Assembly: GCF_023701745.1 (NCBI RefSeq)
Contig: NZ_JAJOZB010000001.1
Coordinates: 1,804,501-1,868,500, forward strand
Length of the DNA: 64,000 bases
Source: Streptomyces sp. RKAG293
GTDB lineage: Bacteria > Actinomycetota > Actinomycetes > Streptomycetales > Streptomycetaceae
Reading direction: 5' to 3'
Program-made: the position numbers and the translations under genes
Part shown: in pieces, positions 1 to 7,387 of the stretch
Layout of the letters: every line of letters begins with the position of its first letter
How positions within the stretch are numbered: position 1 is the first letter of the stretch
Notes under the pieces: generated by a model
What the model was told of the DNA's origin: nothing
Seen by the model: only the letters and a program-made list of their open reading frames with translations
Database searches by the model: none

Positions 1-525
1 GTACGGGTTGTCCCGCGCGGCGGCGCGGCTGCGGGCGGCGACCCCGGCGAGTTCGGGTTCGCTGGTGTGCCCCGCGTCGATGAGGGCCCGCGCCTGGAGC
101 GCGGCGAGCGCGACCGGGTCGGGCCACAGCGGCGCGACGTAGTACGGGTCGAGCTGGCGGGTCAGGACCTCTCGGACGTCGCCGGGCGAGGACTTGCCGT
201 AGGAGTACACCAGCGCGGTGTCGGCCTCACCGGTGAGGATCTTCACCCAGGCCTCGTAGAGCGCCCAGGCGCCGTCCATCTCGACATGCGATTCGGAGAT
301 CGGCGGCCAGGCGCCGACCCCGTCCAGGGCCATCGTGAAGGAGAAGGCCCGGCCGGCGAGGTAGTCCGACGACCCGGAGCAGGTGAAGCCGATGTCGCTG
401 GCCTTCAACTCGACCTGGTCGAGCGCCTCGTGCAGCACGGGCATGAGCAGTTCGACCTCGGAGACCTCGGCCGTGCTGCGGGCGTGCTTGCTCTGGGCGA
501 ACGCCACGATCGCGACGTCCCGCAT
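1..525 (-). CDS. Thiolase-superfamily protein, Ltp3/Ltp4-like (C-terminus off window)
   Basis: First 175 codons of a thiolase-fold, lipid-transfer-protein type enzyme; the C-terminal half lies beyond the left edge. The reading is MRDVAIVAFAQSKH at the start, then CSGSSDYLAGRAF and TALVYSYGKSSPGD. Where ordinary thiolases carry the nucleophilic Cys this protein reads SESHVEMDGAWALYEA with no Cys, as I remember for the actinobacterial Ltp proteins that act as aldol-lyases on steroid side-chain CoA esters rather than as thiolases. The ATG directly abuts the TAG of the upstream DUF35 gene with no spacer, so the two are translationally coupled; Ltp aldolases need a DUF35 partner. Family is secure; the Ltp4-type assignment is from memory of Rv3522 and rests on a partial sequence. 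Confidence 0.85.
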   Translation of the reverse strand, partial: MRDVAIVAFAQSKHARSTAEVSEVELLMPVLHEALDQVELKASDIGFTCSGSSDYLAGRAFSFTMALDGVGAWPPISESHVEMDGAWALYEAWVKILTGEADTALVYSYGKSSPGDVREVLTRQLDPYYVAPLWPDPVALAALQARALIDAGHTSEPELAGVAARSRAAARDNPY

Positions 526-1476
526 CTAGACCATCTCCTTGTACGTGTCGTAGTCGGCGTCGGGCTCTCCGGTCGGCCGGTAGTGGTCGGGGAAGCCGCC
601 GTCCTCGCTCCACACGGGTTCGACGCGCATGCCCATCCGCACCTGGTCGTAGGGAAGGCCGCCGATGCGCCCGTGCAGGGCGAGGTCGGCGCCGTCCAGG
701 GCGATGTGCGCGTAGACGTACGGCACTTCGATGTCGAGGCCACGGGCCTTGATGTTGACGATGCAGAAGGTGGTGATGGTGCCGCCGGGCCCCACCTCCA
801 CCTGTTCCTCGGTGGCGACGCCGCAGGTGGGGCAGGCGCCCCGGGGCGGGATGTAGACCTTGCGGCAGGACGGGCAGCGTTCGCCGATCATCTTGCGGTC
901 GGCGAGCGCGGCGAGGTAGCGGGTCTGGGCCCGGCCGGGGCTGTAGACGTAGTCGAGGCGGGCGGGGGCGACGATGCCGGTCACCGGATCGGTGAACTCG
1001 CCGGTGTGCGCGGTGGCCGCGCGGTCCCGCTGCCCGGTCCCGTCGTCCGGTTCGAAGCAGGCGATGTCGGTGATCGCGCCGATCCGCTCGGCGGCCCAGC
1101 GGATCCGTACCCGCATTCCGGTGCTGACGGCGTCGGGGCCGGCCGCGTCCAGTGCGTGCAGCATCGCGGTATCGGCGCCGTCGAGCCGGACCAGGACCCA
1201 GGCGAAGGGCGTGGAGAGCGGCTGGTTGCGCCCGGGGTCGGGGTTCCAGGCCCAGGTGGTGACGGTGCCGGTGGCGCCGACCTCCACGAGTTCCCGCAGC
1301 TCCGCGGAGGTGACGGGGTCGTATTCGACGGGCGGTACGAGCACCCGGTCGTCGCCGGTGCGCACACCCAGCACGGTGCGCTCGCGCAGGCCGGTGAGGA
1401 ACGCGCTCTGGACGGGGCCGAGCGAGCGGGTGAACGGGAACTCGACGACCAGTGGTGCGCTGAGGACTTCGGTCAT
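526..1476 (-). CDS. Zn-ribbon / OB-fold DUF35 protein, thiolase partner
   Basis: 316-residue protein with two DUF35-type halves. The N-terminal half (about 1-150) is OB-fold-like. The C-terminal half begins with a rubredoxin-like zinc ribbon, CPSCRKVY then CPTCG (two CxxC pairs about 12 residues apart), followed by a second OB-fold ending near VPYVYAHIALDGADLALHG. Such proteins bind thiolase-like aldolases and present the acyl-CoA; by length and position beside the Ltp-like gene it resembles Rv3521 of Mycobacterium. The ATG at 1476 has an AAGGAGAG ribosome site 10 bases upstream, which rules out the much longer open frame running to 2892. It lies 29 bp behind the crotonase gene and touches the thiolase gene downstream, so the three form an operon. 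Confidence 0.88.
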   Translation of the reverse strand: MTEVLSAPLVVEFPFTRSLGPVQSAFLTGLRERTVLGVRTGDDRVLVPPVEYDPVTSAELRELVEVGATGTVTTWAWNPDPGRNQPLSTPFAWVLVRLDGADTAMLHALDAAGPDAVSTGMRVRIRWAAERIGAITDIACFEPDDGTGQRDRAATAHTGEFTDPVTGIVAPARLDYVYSPGRAQTRYLAALADRKMIGERCPSCRKVYIPPRGACPTCGVATEEQVEVGPGGTITTFCIVNIKARGLDIEVPYVYAHIALDGADLALHGRIGGLPYDQVRMGMRVEPVWSEDGGFPDHYRPTGEPDADYDTYKEMV

Positions 1477-1505
1477 GGGGGGCTTCTCTCCTTGGGTCCC
1501 TCGGG

Positions 1506-2312
1506 TCAGGCGCGCTTGAAGACCGCGGGGCGCTTCTCGGCGAAGGCCCGGGGACCTTCCTTCGCGTCGGCGGTGGCGAAGATCGGCCAGCCCCGCTCCA
1601 GTTCGTGCCGGAGTCCCTCCGTCTCGGTCATCTCCGCGGTGTCGTACACGGACGCCTTGACCGCCTCGACGGCCAGCGGCCCGTTGGCGTTGATCTGGTC
1701 CGCGATCTCCAGGGCCCGCTCCAGCGCCGTGCCGTCGGGCACGACATGGCCGATCAGGCCGATGTCCTTCGCCTCCGCCGCGGAGTAGGGGCGGCCGGTG
1801 AGCAGCATCTCCAGGGCGTGGGTGCGGGGGATCTGGCGGGGCAGCCGCACGGTGGAGCCGCCGATCGGGAAGAGCGCGCGCCGGACCTCGAAGAGCCCGA
1901 GGGTGGCGCTCTCCCCGGCGACGCGGATGTCGGTGCCCTGCAGGATCTCGGTGCCGCCGGCCACGCAGTACCCCTCCACGGCGGCGATCACCGGTTTGCG
2001 CGGCCGGTGGTGCCGGAGCATCGCCTTCCAGTGCAGATCGGGGTCCTCCTTCATCCGGTCGCGGTACTCCTGTCCGGCCATCGCGCCGTCGTCGGAGGCC
2101 AGCGCCTTGAGGTCCATGCCGGCGCAGAAGGTGCCGCCGGCCCCGGTGAGGACGATGGAGCGGATCGAGTCGTCGGCGTCGGCCGCCAGCCAGCCGTCGT
2201 ACAGACCGACGAGCATCGGCAGCGAGAGGGCGTTCTTCGCCTCGGGCCGGTTCAGGGTCAGTACGAGCGTCGCGCCGACGCGCTCCACCGTGAGATGTTC
2301 CGTGCCGCCCAT
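1506..2312 (-). CDS. Enoyl-CoA hydratase/isomerase family protein (crotonase)
   Basis: 268-residue crotonase. The oxyanion-hole segment FCAGMDLKAL lies near residue 65 and EGYCVAGGTEILQGTD near 115-130. Both catalytic glutamates of hydratases are present: Glu in GGTEILQG and Glu in LGLFEVRRA. It should hydrate an enoyl-CoA in a beta-oxidation-like cycle. The ATG at 2312 is preferred over one at 2333 because GGAGG sits 6 bases before it. First gene of the crotonase-DUF35-thiolase operon, divergent from the FadD19-like synthetase across 181 bp, the same pairing as echA19/fadD19 in mycobacterial cholesterol clusters. Two operator-like sites lie in that gap. The exact substrate is inference. Confidence 0.9.
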   Translation of the reverse strand: MGGTEHLTVERVGATLVLTLNRPEAKNALSLPMLVGLYDGWLAADADDSIRSIVLTGAGGTFCAGMDLKALASDDGAMAGQEYRDRMKEDPDLHWKAMLRHHRPRKPVIAAVEGYCVAGGTEILQGTDIRVAGESATLGLFEVRRALFPIGGSTVRLPRQIPRTHALEMLLTGRPYSAAEAKDIGLIGHVVPDGTALERALEIADQINANGPLAVEAVKASVYDTAEMTETEGLRHELERGWPIFATADAKEGPRAFAEKRPAVFKRA

Positions 2313-2349
2313 GGCCGGCCTCCAAGGTCGCAATCTTCCGTCGCGGACC

Positions 2350-2363
2350 TAGAACAGGTTGCA
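2350..2363. promoter_or_regulatory. KstR-like site, TnnAACnnGTTnnA
   Basis: TAGAACAGGTTGCA matches the published KstR operator consensus TnnAACnnGTTnnA at every fixed base. It is 38 bp upstream of the crotonase start in the divergent promoter region. A second match, TAGAACGCGTTCCA at 18216, precedes the acyl-CoA dehydrogenase gene. The motif is short enough to occur by chance in a large genome, but two hits in front of two beta-oxidation genes is suggestive. Confidence 0.45.
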
Positions 2364-2390
2364 GTAGGCGCAGGTCGAGTTCAATAGTTT

Positions 2391-2407
2391 TCTGACTACC
2401 AGTCAGA
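2391..2407. promoter_or_regulatory. TetR-type operator palindrome TCTGACT-ACC-AGTCAGA
   Basis: Perfect 7-bp inverted repeat with a 3-bp spacer in the middle of the 181-bp divergent region between crotonase and acyl-CoA synthetase genes, 86 bp from one start and 78 bp from the other. The same half-site TCTGAC with the same spacing recurs at 13695-13715 before the nitronate-monooxygenase/acyl-CoA synthetase operon. Presumed binding site of one TetR-family regulator shared by both promoters; the protein is not identified. Confidence 0.6.
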
Positions 2408-2493
2408 TTTCCCGCCCGGGAACCCTTCCCACCTCGCTCCAGGAGGGTTCTAATGACCGCCGAGACCTTCGCAGCATCGAGGCTGGAGGAGCC

Positions 2494-4128
2494 GTGGAGT
2501 ACAACCTTGCCGACCTCTTCGAGTCGGTCGTGGACGTGGTCCCGGACCGGGAGGCGCTCGTCTACATCGACCACCCCGGAACGGGCGCCGAGCGGCGGCT
2601 GACGTACGCCCAGCTCGACGCGGCCGCGAACCGGATCGCGCACCACCTGATCGGCAGCGGGATAGCTCCCGGCGACCACGTCGGACTGCATCTCTACAAC
2701 GGCATCGAGTACCTGCAGACGGCGCTGGCCTGCGTGAAGGCCCGCGCCGTGCCGGTGAACGTCAACTACCGGTACGTGGAGGAGGAGCTGGTCTACCTCT
2801 ACCGGGACGCGGATCTGACGGCGCTGGTCTTCGACGCCGAGTTCACCGGACGGGTGGCCGCCGCACTGCCGCACACCGAGAAACTGCGGCATCTGGTCAG
2901 GGTGGGCGTGCCGGCCGGGGACGAGCGGGAACCGGCCATCGTCCCGGTCGCCTTCGCCGACGCCGAGGCGGCCGGATCACCGGACCGCGGCTTCCCGCCG
3001 CGGGCGGCGGACGACCAGTTCATCATCTACACCGGTGGCACCACCGGTATGCCCAAGGGCGTGATGTGGCGCCAGGAGGACCTCTTCTTCTCCGGCATGG
3101 GCGGCGGCGCGCCCACCGGCGAGCCGGTCAAGCGCCCCGAGGAACTGGCGGAGCGGGTCGCCGCGGGCGGCGAAGGGCTGGTCTTCTTCCCGACCCCGCC
3201 GCTGATGCACGGCACCTCCACGCTCACCGCGTTCATCGGCTTCAACTTCGGCCAGAAGGTCGTCATCCACCGCAAGTACGTGCCGGACGAGGTGCTGCGC
3301 ACCATCGAGAAGGAGAAGGTCAGCAGCGTCTCGCTGGTCGGCGACGCCATGCTCCGGCCGCTGGCGGACGCGCTGGCCGGACCGCTGGCGGGCACCGACT
3401 GCTCCTCGCTGTTCACCATCTCCAGCTCGGGCGCGATCATGTCCGAGACGGTCCGCGCCCAGTTCCAGGCGCTGGTCCCGACCGTCATGATCCTGAACAA
3501 CTTCGGCTCGTCGGAGTCCGGCTTCAACGGAACGGCCACCGACGACTCCGGCCCTGCCAACGGTTTCCGGCTGCGGGTCAACTCCCATATCGCGGTGGTC
3601 GACCTGGCCACGCTGGAGCCGGTCGCGGTCGGCGAACCGGGACGCATCGCCCTGCGCGGGCACGTTCCGCTCGGCTATTACAACGACCCGAAGAAGACGG
3701 CGGAGACGTTCTTCCAGCGGGACGGCGAGCGGTGGGTGCTGCTCGGGGACATGGCGACGGTCGACGATGACGGCGTCGTCACCGTTCTCGGGCGCGGTTC
3801 GCAGTGCATCAACACCGGCGGCGAGAAGGTCTATCCGGAGGAGGTCGAGGAGGCCCTCAAGGCGCACCCCGACGTCTACGACGCGCTGGTCGCCGGGGTG
3901 CCGGACGAGAAGTGGGGCAACCACGTCGCCGCCGTCGTCCAGCCGCGCGACGGCGCGGACCCGCTGACCCTCGACGACATCCAGGCGCACTGCCGCACCC
4001 GGCTGGCCGGCTACAAGATCCCGCGCAGCCTCGTCCTCATGGACCGCATCCAGCGCTCCCCGAGCGGCAAGGCCGACTACCGCTGGGCCCGTTCGGTGGC
4101 CACCGGCGCGGCGGAGGCCGGGCGGTAG
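2494..4128 (+). CDS. Acyl-CoA synthetase, FadD19-like (AMP-binding)
   Basis: 544-residue ANL-family ligase forming acyl-CoA from carboxylate, ATP and CoA. The P-loop-like motif YTGGTTGMPKGVMW lies near residue 180, the NNFGSSESGF region near 335, the ATP-ribose loop LGDMATVDDDG near 415, the hinge LGRGSQCINTGG near 430, and the catalytic lysine region SPSGKADYRWA near 525. Strings such as NRIAHHLI, NVNYRYVEEEL, PKGVMWR, GEKVYPEEVEEALK and SGKADYRWA closely follow what I remember of mycobacterial FadD19, the C24/C27 steroid side-chain ligase. The GTG start has GGAGGAG just 2-3 bases upstream, which is close; a slightly different start cannot be excluded. Divergent from the crotonase operon. 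Confidence 0.88.
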   Translation: MEYNLADLFESVVDVVPDREALVYIDHPGTGAERRLTYAQLDAAANRIAHHLIGSGIAPGDHVGLHLYNGIEYLQTALACVKARAVPVNVNYRYVEEELVYLYRDADLTALVFDAEFTGRVAAALPHTEKLRHLVRVGVPAGDEREPAIVPVAFADAEAAGSPDRGFPPRAADDQFIIYTGGTTGMPKGVMWRQEDLFFSGMGGGAPTGEPVKRPEELAERVAAGGEGLVFFPTPPLMHGTSTLTAFIGFNFGQKVVIHRKYVPDEVLRTIEKEKVSSVSLVGDAMLRPLADALAGPLAGTDCSSLFTISSSGAIMSETVRAQFQALVPTVMILNNFGSSESGFNGTATDDSGPANGFRLRVNSHIAVVDLATLEPVAVGEPGRIALRGHVPLGYYNDPKKTAETFFQRDGERWVLLGDMATVDDDGVVTVLGRGSQCINTGGEKVYPEEVEEALKAHPDVYDALVAGVPDEKWGNHVAAVVQPRDGADPLTLDDIQAHCRTRLAGYKIPRSLVLMDRIQRSPSGKADYRWARSVATGAAEAGR

Positions 4129-4164
4129 TCCGGAGGCGGTAGCCCGGAGGCGGCAGTCCGGAGG
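4123..4164. repeat. Three 14-bp tandem repeats across the stop of the acyl-CoA synthetase gene
   Basis: Units CGGTAGTCCGGAGG, CGGTAGCCCGGAGG and CGGCAGTCCGGAGG follow head to tail, one or two bases different. The first unit contains the TAG stop codon of the preceding gene, so the array probably grew from the gene end. No function is evident. Confidence 0.8.
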
Positions 4165-4239
4165 AGGTTCCCACCCGTTGTCAGTGGCGGCACTTACGCT
4201 CGGCGGTCAGGATTCCCCGTCGATCACCGGAGTGCGCGC

Positions 4240-4584
4240 GTGTCCACCGATTCCACCTCGTTCCAGCGTCCCGAGCCGCCGTACTACGCCGTCATCATCA
4301 CGACGCTGCCGAGCGGTGAGGACCCGGAGGGGTACGCGGACGCGAACCGCCGCATGGGACCGCTCTCCGCGAAGTGGCCCGGATATCTGGGCCGCGAGTC
4401 GGAGAGCGGACCCGACGGGCGCGATCTGCTGGTCGTCTACTACGCGGACGCGGAATCCATAGCCTCCTGGAAGGCCGACCCGGAGCACCTGGAGGTGCAA
4501 CGGCTGGGCCGGGAGCGGTGGTACGCCTCGTACAGCGTCGAAGTGGCCCGCGTGGAGCGGGCCTACGGCTTCCGGCGCGACTAG
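4240..4584 (+). CDS. Small ABM-like (antibiotic biosynthesis monooxygenase fold) protein
   Basis: 114 residues, cytoplasmic, no signal or membrane segment. The layout YYAVIITTLPSG, a central LGRESESGPDGRDLLVVYYADAESIASW and a Trp-rich C-terminus (ERWYASYSVEVARVERAYGF) fits a ferredoxin-like ABM/dabb fold used by small heme or quinol monooxygenases. No catalytic residue can be named. The GTG at 4240 gives the first strong start; alternatives are absent nearby. The TAG stop lies inside the CTAG end of the MITE-like element that follows, so the last codons could have been altered by that insertion. Confidence 0.72.
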   Translation: MSTDSTSFQRPEPPYYAVIITTLPSGEDPEGYADANRRMGPLSAKWPGYLGRESESGPDGRDLLVVYYADAESIASWKADPEHLEVQRLGRERWYASYSVEVARVERAYGFRRD

Positions 4585-4746
4585 GGGCTGTCGTCTGGAT
4601 CTCCGTGGGGGAAGGAGCGGTGTCCGGTGCGTGCAGGTGCAAGGCGGAGGAGGGAGGCGACGCGGAGCGTCGTCGACCGACGACAACGCGGCAGATGTGC
4701 GTGCTGGACACCGCGACGCCGCGGAGATCCAGACGACAGACCCTAG
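4581..4746. mobile_element. MITE-like element, 166 bp, no coding capacity
   Basis: Outer CTAG at 4581-4584 and 4743-4746 encloses 21-bp terminal inverted repeats GGGCTGTCGTCTGGATCTCCG (4585-4605) and its reverse complement (4722-4742) with one mismatch. The interior also pairs in part: GGTGTCC near 4620 with GGACACC near 4707, and GCGTCGTCG with CGACGACAACGC around 4668-4688, so the whole element can fold into a long imperfect hairpin. CTAG may be a target duplication or part of the terminal repeat. No transposase is seen, so it would have been moved in trans. Confidence 0.7.
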
Positions 4747-4802
4747 GGCCTGTCCGGGCGAGGCGGTGCGCCAAGCGGCGAACCGCCTCACTTCGTGGAC
4801 TC

Positions 4803-4822
4803 TGTACCTACTAGTATGTACA
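4803..4822. promoter_or_regulatory. Autoregulatory operator of the TetR gene at 4831
   Basis: TGTACCTACTAGTATGTACA is a 20-bp palindrome with 18 of 20 symmetric positions, ending 8 bp before the TetR ATG. It contains a TAGTAT -10-like hexamer (4813-4818), 12 bp before the ATG, so transcription may start at or next to the ATG (leaderless) and a bound TetR would cover the -10. Confidence 0.75.
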
Positions 4823-4830
4823 CTCGGATC

Positions 4831-5403
4831 ATGGACACCGCGGAACGGTTGATCGAGAGCACCCGGGAACTCCTCTGGGAACGCGGCTACACCGGCACCA
4901 GCCCCAAGGCCATCCAGCAGCACGCGGGCGCCGGCCAGGGCAGCATGTACCACCACTTCTCCGGCAAACCCGAGCTCGCGCTGACCGCGATGCGGCGCAG
5001 CGCGGAACAACTGATGGCGCAGGCCGACGCCCAGTTGTCCAGCGGCACCGCTCTCGAGCGGGTCTCGGCCTATCTGCTGCGTGAGCGCGACGCGCTGCGC
5101 GGCTGCCGGGTCGGCCGGATGGCGATGGATCCGGACGTGATCGACAGCCCGGAGCTGCGCCGCCCGGTGCAGGAGACCTTCACCTGGCTGCGCGGACGGC
5201 TCGCGGAGATCATCGCCGAGGGCCTGGCCGCGGGCGAGTTCGACGCCGCGCTCGATCCGCGGGACACCGCCGCCATGATCACCGCCGTCGTCCAGGGCGG
5301 CTATGTGCTCGCCCGCGCCGAGGGCTCGCAGGAGCCGTTCCACCAGGCGGTGCGCGGCGCGGTCGCACTGCTCGCCGCCCGTTCGACCACCGCCGAGCGG
5401 TGA
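4831..5403 (+). CDS. TetR/AcrR family repressor
   Basis: 190-residue TetR repressor. The N-terminal helix-turn-helix (about 5-55) reads IESTRELLWERGYTGTSP then QQHAGAGQGSMYHHFSGK, followed by an all-helical ligand domain (60-190). The ATG at 4831 is chosen over a GTG at 4795 because a near-perfect palindrome occupies 4803-4822; starting earlier would put the operator inside the gene. No Shine-Dalgarno is seen, fitting a leaderless message. First gene of a tight operon with DUF4865, carboxymuconolactone decarboxylase and phosphotriesterase-like genes (31, -4 and -4 bp spacing), which it very likely controls. Confidence 0.9.
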   Translation: MDTAERLIESTRELLWERGYTGTSPKAIQQHAGAGQGSMYHHFSGKPELALTAMRRSAEQLMAQADAQLSSGTALERVSAYLLRERDALRGCRVGRMAMDPDVIDSPELRRPVQETFTWLRGRLAEIIAEGLAAGEFDAALDPRDTAAMITAVVQGGYVLARAEGSQEPFHQAVRGAVALLAARSTTAER

Positions 5404-5433
5404 CCGCCGCCGAGCCGTAGGGAGTTCAGCCCG

Positions 5434-6018
5434 ATGCACGCCATGCAGTACCGGATCACGCTGCCCGCCGACTACGACATGAAGATCATCCGCCGTCGGG
5501 TCGAGTCCAGGGGCCATCTGCTCGACGACTTCCCCGGCCTCGGGCTCAAGGCGTATCTCATCCGCGAACGCGGCACCGACGGTTCGCCCGTCAACCAGTA
5601 CGCGCCGTTCTATCTGTGGAACACCCCGCAGGGAATGAACAGCTTCCTCTGGGGGCCGGGATTCCGGGGAATCATCGATGACTTCGGGCGCCCCGAGGTC
5701 GAGCACTGGACCGGGCTGGCCTTCGAGCACGGGCCCGCGGCGGGCCGGGTCCCCCGTGCGGCCACCCGCCGCGCCGTGCCGATCCCGCCCGGCGAGGATC
5801 CGGCCGCCGTCATCGACCGCGCCGCCGGCGCCGTCCGCGAGTACGCCGCCACCCCCGGCGTGCACTCGGCCGCGCTCACCGTCGACCCCCGGCACTGGGA
5901 GCTGCTGCACTTCACGCTCTGGGAGCACACCGCTCCCGCCGCGGCCGGGGACCGCTACGAGGTGCTGCACGTGTCGGCGCCCGAACTGGACACCATCGAG
6001 ACGGGACGACAGTGGTGA
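5434..6018 (+). CDS. DUF4865 family protein
   Basis: 194 residues, no signal peptide or membrane span. Opens MHAMQYRITLPADYDM and carries the blocks HLLDDFPGLGLKAYLIRE, QYAPFYLWNTPQGMNSFL and DDFGRPEVEHWTGLAF, which I recognise as the DUF4865 family. Its biochemical role is not established; the aromatic-rich short fold recalls ABM-type monooxygenases, but that is a guess. The ATG at 5434 has GGGAG nine bases before it, better spaced than for a second ATG at 5443. Encoded between a TetR repressor and a carboxymuconolactone decarboxylase, overlapping the latter by GTGA, so it probably acts on the same small molecule. Confidence 0.8.
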   Translation: MHAMQYRITLPADYDMKIIRRRVESRGHLLDDFPGLGLKAYLIRERGTDGSPVNQYAPFYLWNTPQGMNSFLWGPGFRGIIDDFGRPEVEHWTGLAFEHGPAAGRVPRAATRRAVPIPPGEDPAAVIDRAAGAVREYAATPGVHSAALTVDPRHWELLHFTLWEHTAPAAAGDRYEVLHVSAPELDTIETGRQW

Positions 6019-6449
6019 AGCAGGCGAACATCGACCGCGAGGCGGGCTACCGGCTGCTCGGCGAACTGGCGGGCCCGGAGACGATCGAGGCCACCCTCTC
6101 CCGGCTCGACGCGGTCGCCCCCGGCTTCCCGGACTGGATCGTGACGGCCCTGTTCGGCGGCACCTACCAGCGTGAGGGGCTGGCGCTGCGCGACCGGCAG
6201 ATCGCCAACCTCGCCGCGCTGGCGGCGCTGGGCGGTGTGGAGCCGCAGTTGGACGACCATGTGCGCAACAGCCTGCGCATCGGGATCGAGCCGCGCGAGA
6301 TCGTCGAGGTGATGGTCCATCTCGCCCCCTACATCGGCGTGCCGAAGGCGCTGGCGGGGCTGCGCGTCGTGACGGGCGCGCTCGGGAAGGACGCGCTCGC
6401 GACGGACGAGAGCGGGAAGAACGAGAGCGGGAAGAACGCGACCGCATGA
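6015..6449 (+). CDS. Carboxymuconolactone decarboxylase family protein
   Basis: 144-residue helical CMD/AhpD-fold protein. The diagnostic segment LRDRQIANLAALAALGGVE, then DDHVRNSLRIGIEPREI and HLAPYIGVPKAL, matches gamma-carboxymuconolactone decarboxylase rather than AhpD peroxidase, because the CxxC of AhpD is absent. The C-terminus ends in a repeated DESGKNESGKN tail. The GTG at 6015 gives the usual 4-bp GTGA overlap with the DUF4865 stop; another GTG lies one codon upstream. The next gene starts inside its stop (ATGA), so translation is coupled. Likely cytoplasmic enzyme acting on a lactone or aromatic breakdown intermediate; substrate unknown. Confidence 0.85.
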   Translation: MKQANIDREAGYRLLGELAGPETIEATLSRLDAVAPGFPDWIVTALFGGTYQREGLALRDRQIANLAALAALGGVEPQLDDHVRNSLRIGIEPREIVEVMVHLAPYIGVPKALAGLRVVTGALGKDALATDESGKNESGKNATA

Positions 6450-7387
6450 GGACGGTCCGAACGGTCCTCGGCGACATCCCGCCCGGGCAGTTGGGCGTCA
6501 CCGACGCGCACGACCATCTCTTCTTCCGCGTTCCGGCCCTCGCCGGACAGGAGCTGGACTCCCCCGGCGCCGCGGAGGCCGAGCTGCGGACGTTCCACGA
6601 ACTGGGCGGCCGCGGCGTGGCGCAGTGGACGCCGTTCGGCCTGGGGCGGCGCGCCGCCGACCTCCCGGCGGTCTCCCGGGCCTCGTCGGTGCACGTGGTG
6701 GCCGCGACCGGGCTGCACCAGGCCGCGCACTACGCGCCGAAGGCGCTGGACCGGCTGCGGGGCCGGGCGGCCGAGTTCTTCGTGTCGGAGCTGACGCAGG
6801 GGCTGCGGCCGGGTGACGACCCCGACGCCCCGCCCGGCACCGCCCGCGCGGGCATGATCAAGGTCGCGGGCGGTTTCCACGCCCTCGACGCGCACGCCCG
6901 GTACGTCATGACGGCGGCGGCGCAGGCCCATCACGCGACCGGTGCCCCGATCGGTGTCCACCATGAGCTGGGCACGGCGGCGCCCGACGTCCTCGAACTG
7001 CTCTGCGGGAAGCTGGAGGTGCCGCCGGCGAGCGTGATCCTCGGCCACCTCAACCGCTCGCCCGACCTCCGCGCGCACCGCGAACTCGCCGCGTCCGGGG
7101 CCTTCCTCGCCTTCGACGGCCCCTCACGGGCCAACCACGCCACCGACTGGCGGCTGCTGGACTGTCTGCTCGCCCTCGCGGAGGCCGGCCACACCGGACA
7201 GCTGCTGCTCGGCGGTGACACCACGACGGCCGCGGCACGCGCCGCGACCGGCGGCGGGCCCGGTATGCCGTATCTGCTGCACACCCTGCGGCCGCGGATC
7301 GAGCGGGAACTGGGCGTGCGGGCGGCCGAGGCGCTCTTCGTGGCCAATCCGGCGCGGGCGCTGTCAGCCGAGTGGATCGACGGCTAG
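6446..7387 (+). CDS. Phosphotriesterase-family metal-dependent hydrolase (probable lactonase)
   Basis: 313-residue TIM-barrel amidohydrolase of the PTE/phosphotriesterase-related group. All expected metal ligands can be placed: HxH as HDH at 22-24, the carboxylated Lys in MIKVAGG at 139, His 172 in VHHELG, His 201 in LGHLNR and Asp 258 in LGGDTT. Many relatives hydrolyse lactones (including acyl-homoserine lactones) or phosphotriesters; the adjacent carboxymuconolactone decarboxylase makes a lactone the more natural substrate. Last gene of the TetR operon, starting by ATGA overlap. Its 3' end overlaps the convergent EEP-hydrolase gene by 24 bp. Confidence 0.88.
   Translation: MRTVRTVLGDIPPGQLGVTDAHDHLFFRVPALAGQELDSPGAAEAELRTFHELGGRGVAQWTPFGLGRRAADLPAVSRASSVHVVAATGLHQAAHYAPKALDRLRGRAAEFFVSELTQGLRPGDDPDAPPGTARAGMIKVAGGFHALDAHARYVMTAAAQAHHATGAPIGVHHELGTAAPDVLELLCGKLEVPPASVILGHLNRSPDLRAHRELAASGAFLAFDGPSRANHATDWRLLDCLLALAEAGHTGQLLLGGDTTTAAARAATGGGPGMPYLLHTLRPRIERELGVRAAEALFVANPARALSAEWIDG

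Noticed and set aside
67..1788. Long open frames antisense to the thiolase, DUF35 and crotonase genes, and many others like them throughout
   Set aside because: Composition is Gly/Arg/Ala/Val-rich without motifs and third positions do not follow coding bias; they are shadows of real genes in very GC-rich DNA.
2453..2494. ATG at 2453 as start of the FadD19-like gene
   Set aside because: It is out of frame with the ligase; the frame opening at GTG 2494 gives the family-typical N-terminus.
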